From contig JAUNBN010000037.1 in the NCBI GenBank assembly GCA_030527085.1, positions 1 to 7,623 on the forward strand: a stretch of DNA of 7,623 nt, in the 5' to 3' direction. The translations under genes and the position numbers were made by a program. The notes beneath the pieces are model-generated. The model was given only the letters and a program-made list of their open reading frames with translations, was not told the DNA's origin and made no database searches. Source of the DNA: Oscillospiraceae bacterium. GTDB lineage: Bacteria > Bacillota > Clostridia > Oscillospirales > Ruminococcaceae. This document shows positions 5,745 to 7,623 of the stretch, piece by piece (positions within the stretch are counted from its first letter, which is position 1; each line of letters starts with the position of its first letter).

Positions 5745-5750
5745 ATTATA
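5745..5750 (-). promoter_or_regulatory. Possible -10 box for the DUF218 gene
   Basis: The minus strand reads GCTGTATAAT, a perfect TATAAT about 90 bases before the chosen ATG and just past the end of the PepSY gene. No good -35 element is seen 16-18 bases upstream. A weak hairpin (CTCTTT/AAAGAG, 5754-5770) overlaps the PepSY stop codon. A separate promoter is plausible but not demonstrated; transcription from the PepSY gene remains possible. Confidence 0.35.
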
Positions 5751-5762
5751 CAGCTCTTTTAT

Positions 5763-6089
5763 TTAAAGAGGAACACCCTCGTTGGGCGAGGGTACCGTAA
5801 AGGGGTCAAAGCCGTATATGTCGTAGTCGTTTGAAATTATCTCGCCGCTCTTAGCGTCAATAACATAGTCGTATTCGAGAAAGTCCTTATAAAACTCCAG
5901 CTCCCAGCGCGCGCCGTCTCCGTCTTTTATCAGCTCGCAGCGCAGTATGGTGCAGTTTGCGCCCGTTATACCCTCGTTTTGCAGCGCTATGTCTATGGCC
6001 TCGTCGTCCGAGATATAAAAGAGCGAGCAGGCGGCGAATACGGCGCAGGCGAGGGCCGAAATAAGCGCCGCTTTGGCTTTAATCCTCAT
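5763..6089 (-). CDS. Small PepSY-domain lipoprotein-like protein
   Basis: The 108-residue product begins with a basic, hydrophobic export signal (MRIKAKAALI...) that ends in FAAC, where C21 could be lipidated; F at the -3 position makes the lipobox non-standard, and C14 offers a poorer alternative. Residues 28-88 fit one PepSY domain: DDEAIDIALQ helix, a strand with CELIKDG, WELEFYKD, and the closing YDYVIDAKSGEII signature (74-86). PepSY domains often inhibit peptidases or sense envelope conditions; single-domain lipoproteins of this kind are frequent in Clostridia, with unknown targets. The ATG at 6089 has only a weak AAGAGA-like ribosome site. A strong promoter stands upstream. The DUF218 gene follows on the same strand, so a joint envelope role is possible. 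No peptidase gene is nearby. Confidence 0.8.
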   Translation of the reverse strand: MRIKAKAALISALACAVFAACSLFYISDDEAIDIALQNEGITGANCTILRCELIKDGDGARWELEFYKDFLEYDYVIDAKSGEIISNDYDIYGFDPFTVPSPNEGVPL

Positions 6090-6125
6090 ATCGCATTCTC
6101 TTTCGGCGGATAATATGATAGAATA

Positions 6126-6153
6126 ATAATATACTCTTGGGTGCCGCTGTCAA
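6126..6153 (-). promoter_or_regulatory. Sigma-A-type promoter of the PepSY gene
   Basis: On the minus strand a perfect TTGACA (complement of 6148-6153) is followed after 16 bases by TATTAT (complement of 6126-6131), a 5-of-6 match to TATAAT. Transcription would start near 6119, giving a leader of about 30 nt. The whole element sits inside the 93-bp gap to the divergent nuclease gene, whose ATG is only 30 bases away. AT-rich candidates for the plus-strand -10 (TATACT, 6130-6135; TATGAT, 6114-6119) overlap or adjoin it, but neither has a convincing -35. Confidence 0.7.
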
Positions 6154-6182
6154 GCGAGGTACTCAAAACGGGAGGAGAAAAA

Positions 6183-7623
6183 ATGACGCTGACCTTTTTG
6201 GGCGCGGCGCACGAGGTCACGGGGAGCTGCTTTCTCGTTGAGGCGCGCGGCAGGAACATCATAATCGACTGCGGAATGGAGCAGGGGCGCGATATCTACG
6301 AGAATCAGGATATACCCGTCGCCCCCGCCGACATAGACCTGGTATTCCTGACCCACGCGCACATAGACCACTCGGGCAGACTGCCCATGCTCTACAAATA
6401 CGGCTGCGAGGCGCCCATCTACGCCACGACGGCCACGAGCGAGCTCTGCGACATAATGCTGCTCGACTCGGCGCACATACAGGAGAGCGAGGCCGAGTAC
6501 CGCAACAAAAAGGCCAAGCGCTCCGGAGGCCAGCCCTACGAGCCCCTCTACACCACCGAGGACGCCCAGATTGCGATAAAGGCCTTCAAGCCCTGCGAGT
6601 ACGGCGAGAAAATCAAGGTCGAGGAGGGTATAAGCGTCCGCTTCACGGACGTCGGCCACCTGCTCGGCTCCGCCGCCGTAGAGCTCTGGATAGAGGAGGA
6701 GGGCAGGCAGACCAAGCTGGTCTTTTCGGGAGACATAGGCAATATCTCCCAGCCCATACTGCGCGACCCGAGCTTCGTTACCGAGGGCGACTATGTAATA
6801 ATGGAGAGCACCTACGGCGACCGCTCCCACGGCCCGATACCCGACTATGTGAGCCAGCTCACCGAGATACTGCAAAGCACCTTCGACCGCGGCGGCAACG
6901 TAGTTATCCCCTCCTTCGCAGTGGGACGCACGCAGGAGATGCTCTACTTCCTGCGCGAAATCAAGGAGAAAAATCTCATCAAGGGCCACGGGAGCTTCAA
7001 GGTCTATGTGGACAGCCCGCTGGCCATAGAGGCGACTCATGTCTTCAAGGAGAACACCTACGGCTTTGTTGACGACGACATGCTCGCGCTGCTCAAGGCC
7101 GGAATCAACCCGCTGGACTTCCGCGACCTCGTCCTCTCCGTCACCACGGACGAATCAAAGGCGATAAACCAGGACGACAGCCCCAAAGTCATTATTTCCG
7201 CGAGCGGAATGTGCGAGGCGGGGCGCATACGCCACCACCTCAAGCACAACCTCTGGCGCAAGGAGTCCACTATACTTTTCGTCGGCTTCCAGTCCCAGGG
7301 CACGATAGGCCGCCTGCTCTTCGACGGCGCGAAGTCCGTTAAAATCTTCGGCGAGAGCATAAAGGTCGCCGCTGAGATAAAGGGGCTGGCCGCGATAAGC
7401 GGCCACGCGGACAACGAGGGGTTGCTGCGCTGGGCCGCAGCCTTTGAGAAAAAGCCGCGCCGTATTTTCGTTGTTCACGGCGAGGACGGCGTCTGCGACC
7501 TCTTCGCGGAGCGGCTGCGCAACGAGAAGAGGCTCACGGCCACGGCCCCCTATAACGGCGAGGTTTGGGACTTAGACGACGACGTCTGCCTCAAGCCCGG
7601 AAATCTCACAAAGATAGAGCGCG
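6183..7623 (+). CDS. Beta-CASP metallo-beta-lactamase ribonuclease-like protein (3' end cut by window)
   Basis: The visible 480 codons cover nearly all of an MBL-fold nuclease of the CPSF73/Ysh1-like type (COG1236), usually about 530 residues long. Metal-binding motifs are all present: HAHIDH at 58-63, GHLLGSA at 158-164 (H159) and SGDIG at 182-186 (D184). The beta-CASP insert follows: motif A MESTYGDRSH at 207-216, PSFAVGRTQE at 243-252, SASGMCEAGRIRHH at 339-352 (motif B histidine 351 or 352) and SGHAD at 406-410 (motif C, H408); VHGE at 431-434 closes the core. It therefore should be an active two-metal enzyme processing RNA in the cytosol, though homologues are poorly characterised. It is not RNase J, which lacks this motif arrangement and is longer at the C-terminus. 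The ATG at 6183 has GGGAGGAG (6170-6177) at good spacing. The frame is open to the edge of the window with no stop seen. Confidence 0.92.
   Translation, partial: MTLTFLGAAHEVTGSCFLVEARGRNIIIDCGMEQGRDIYENQDIPVAPADIDLVFLTHAHIDHSGRLPMLYKYGCEAPIYATTATSELCDIMLLDSAHIQESEAEYRNKKAKRSGGQPYEPLYTTEDAQIAIKAFKPCEYGEKIKVEEGISVRFTDVGHLLGSAAVELWIEEEGRQTKLVFSGDIGNISQPILRDPSFVTEGDYVIMESTYGDRSHGPIPDYVSQLTEILQSTFDRGGNVVIPSFAVGRTQEMLYFLREIKEKNLIKGHGSFKVYVDSPLAIEATHVFKENTYGFVDDDMLALLKAGINPLDFRDLVLSVTTDESKAINQDDSPKVIISASGMCEAGRIRHHLKHNLWRKESTILFVGFQSQGTIGRLLFDGAKSVKIFGESIKVAAEIKGLAAISGHADNEGLLRWAAAFEKKPRRIFVVHGEDGVCDLFAERLRNEKRLTATAPYNGEVWDLDDDVCLKPGNLTKIER

Noticed and set aside
6150..7040. A 296-residue open frame on the minus strand
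   Set aside because: It is antisense to the metallo-beta-lactamase gene, whose metal-binding motifs are all intact, and shows no motifs of its own.

Overview
This 7.6 kb window is GC-rich, gene-dense bacterial DNA, most probably from a GC-rich anaerobic member of the Bacillota (Clostridia-like). The evidence is indirect: strong AGGAGG-type ribosome binding sites, TTG as well as ATG starts, a Gram-positive-type LexA/SOS operator (GAAC-N4-GTTC), a BirA without a DNA-binding domain, and PepSY and YdcF-like proteins of a kind common in Clostridia. Isoleucine is mostly encoded by ATA, which is odd for such GC-rich DNA. No rRNA, tRNA, CRISPR array, transposase or phage gene is visible.

Layout. (1) Positions 1-30 are the intrinsic terminator of an upstream gene, followed by a YigZ/IMPACT-family gene (44-676, +). 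(2) Convergent with it, overlapping by 4 bp, is a small Cas2-like/SinR-like gene (673-972, -) with a TTG start; its promoter carries a palindromic SOS-box-like operator. (3) Facing right from the same intergenic region, an extended -10 promoter drives a ~230-nt leader holding two tandem ~80-bp repeats, then birA (1311-2087). (4) A 174-bp spacer contains a hairpin that looks like a diverged third copy of the repeat. It leads into a secreted, C-terminally membrane-anchored amidase-signature enzyme (2262-4040), followed 37 nt later by a macro-domain ADP-ribose-processing gene (4078-4587). (5) A 319-bp non-coding stretch holds several palindromes and a long hairpin that may be a shared terminator. 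(6) On the minus strand lie a three-TM YdcF/SanA-like DUF218 protein (4907-5656) and a small PepSY lipoprotein-like gene (5763-6089). (7) Divergent from the latter is the 5' 480 codons of a beta-CASP metallo-beta-lactamase nuclease (6183 to the window edge).

Most genes are housekeeping or accessory single units rather than one pathway. The likeliest co-transcribed pair is amidase plus macro domain; birA may read into them, since no clear terminator separates them. I do not see a clearly new multi-gene system. The items most worth following up are the SOS-box-controlled Cas2-like gene, the repeat family in the birA and amidase leaders, and the anchored amidase with an altered oxyanion-hole motif.
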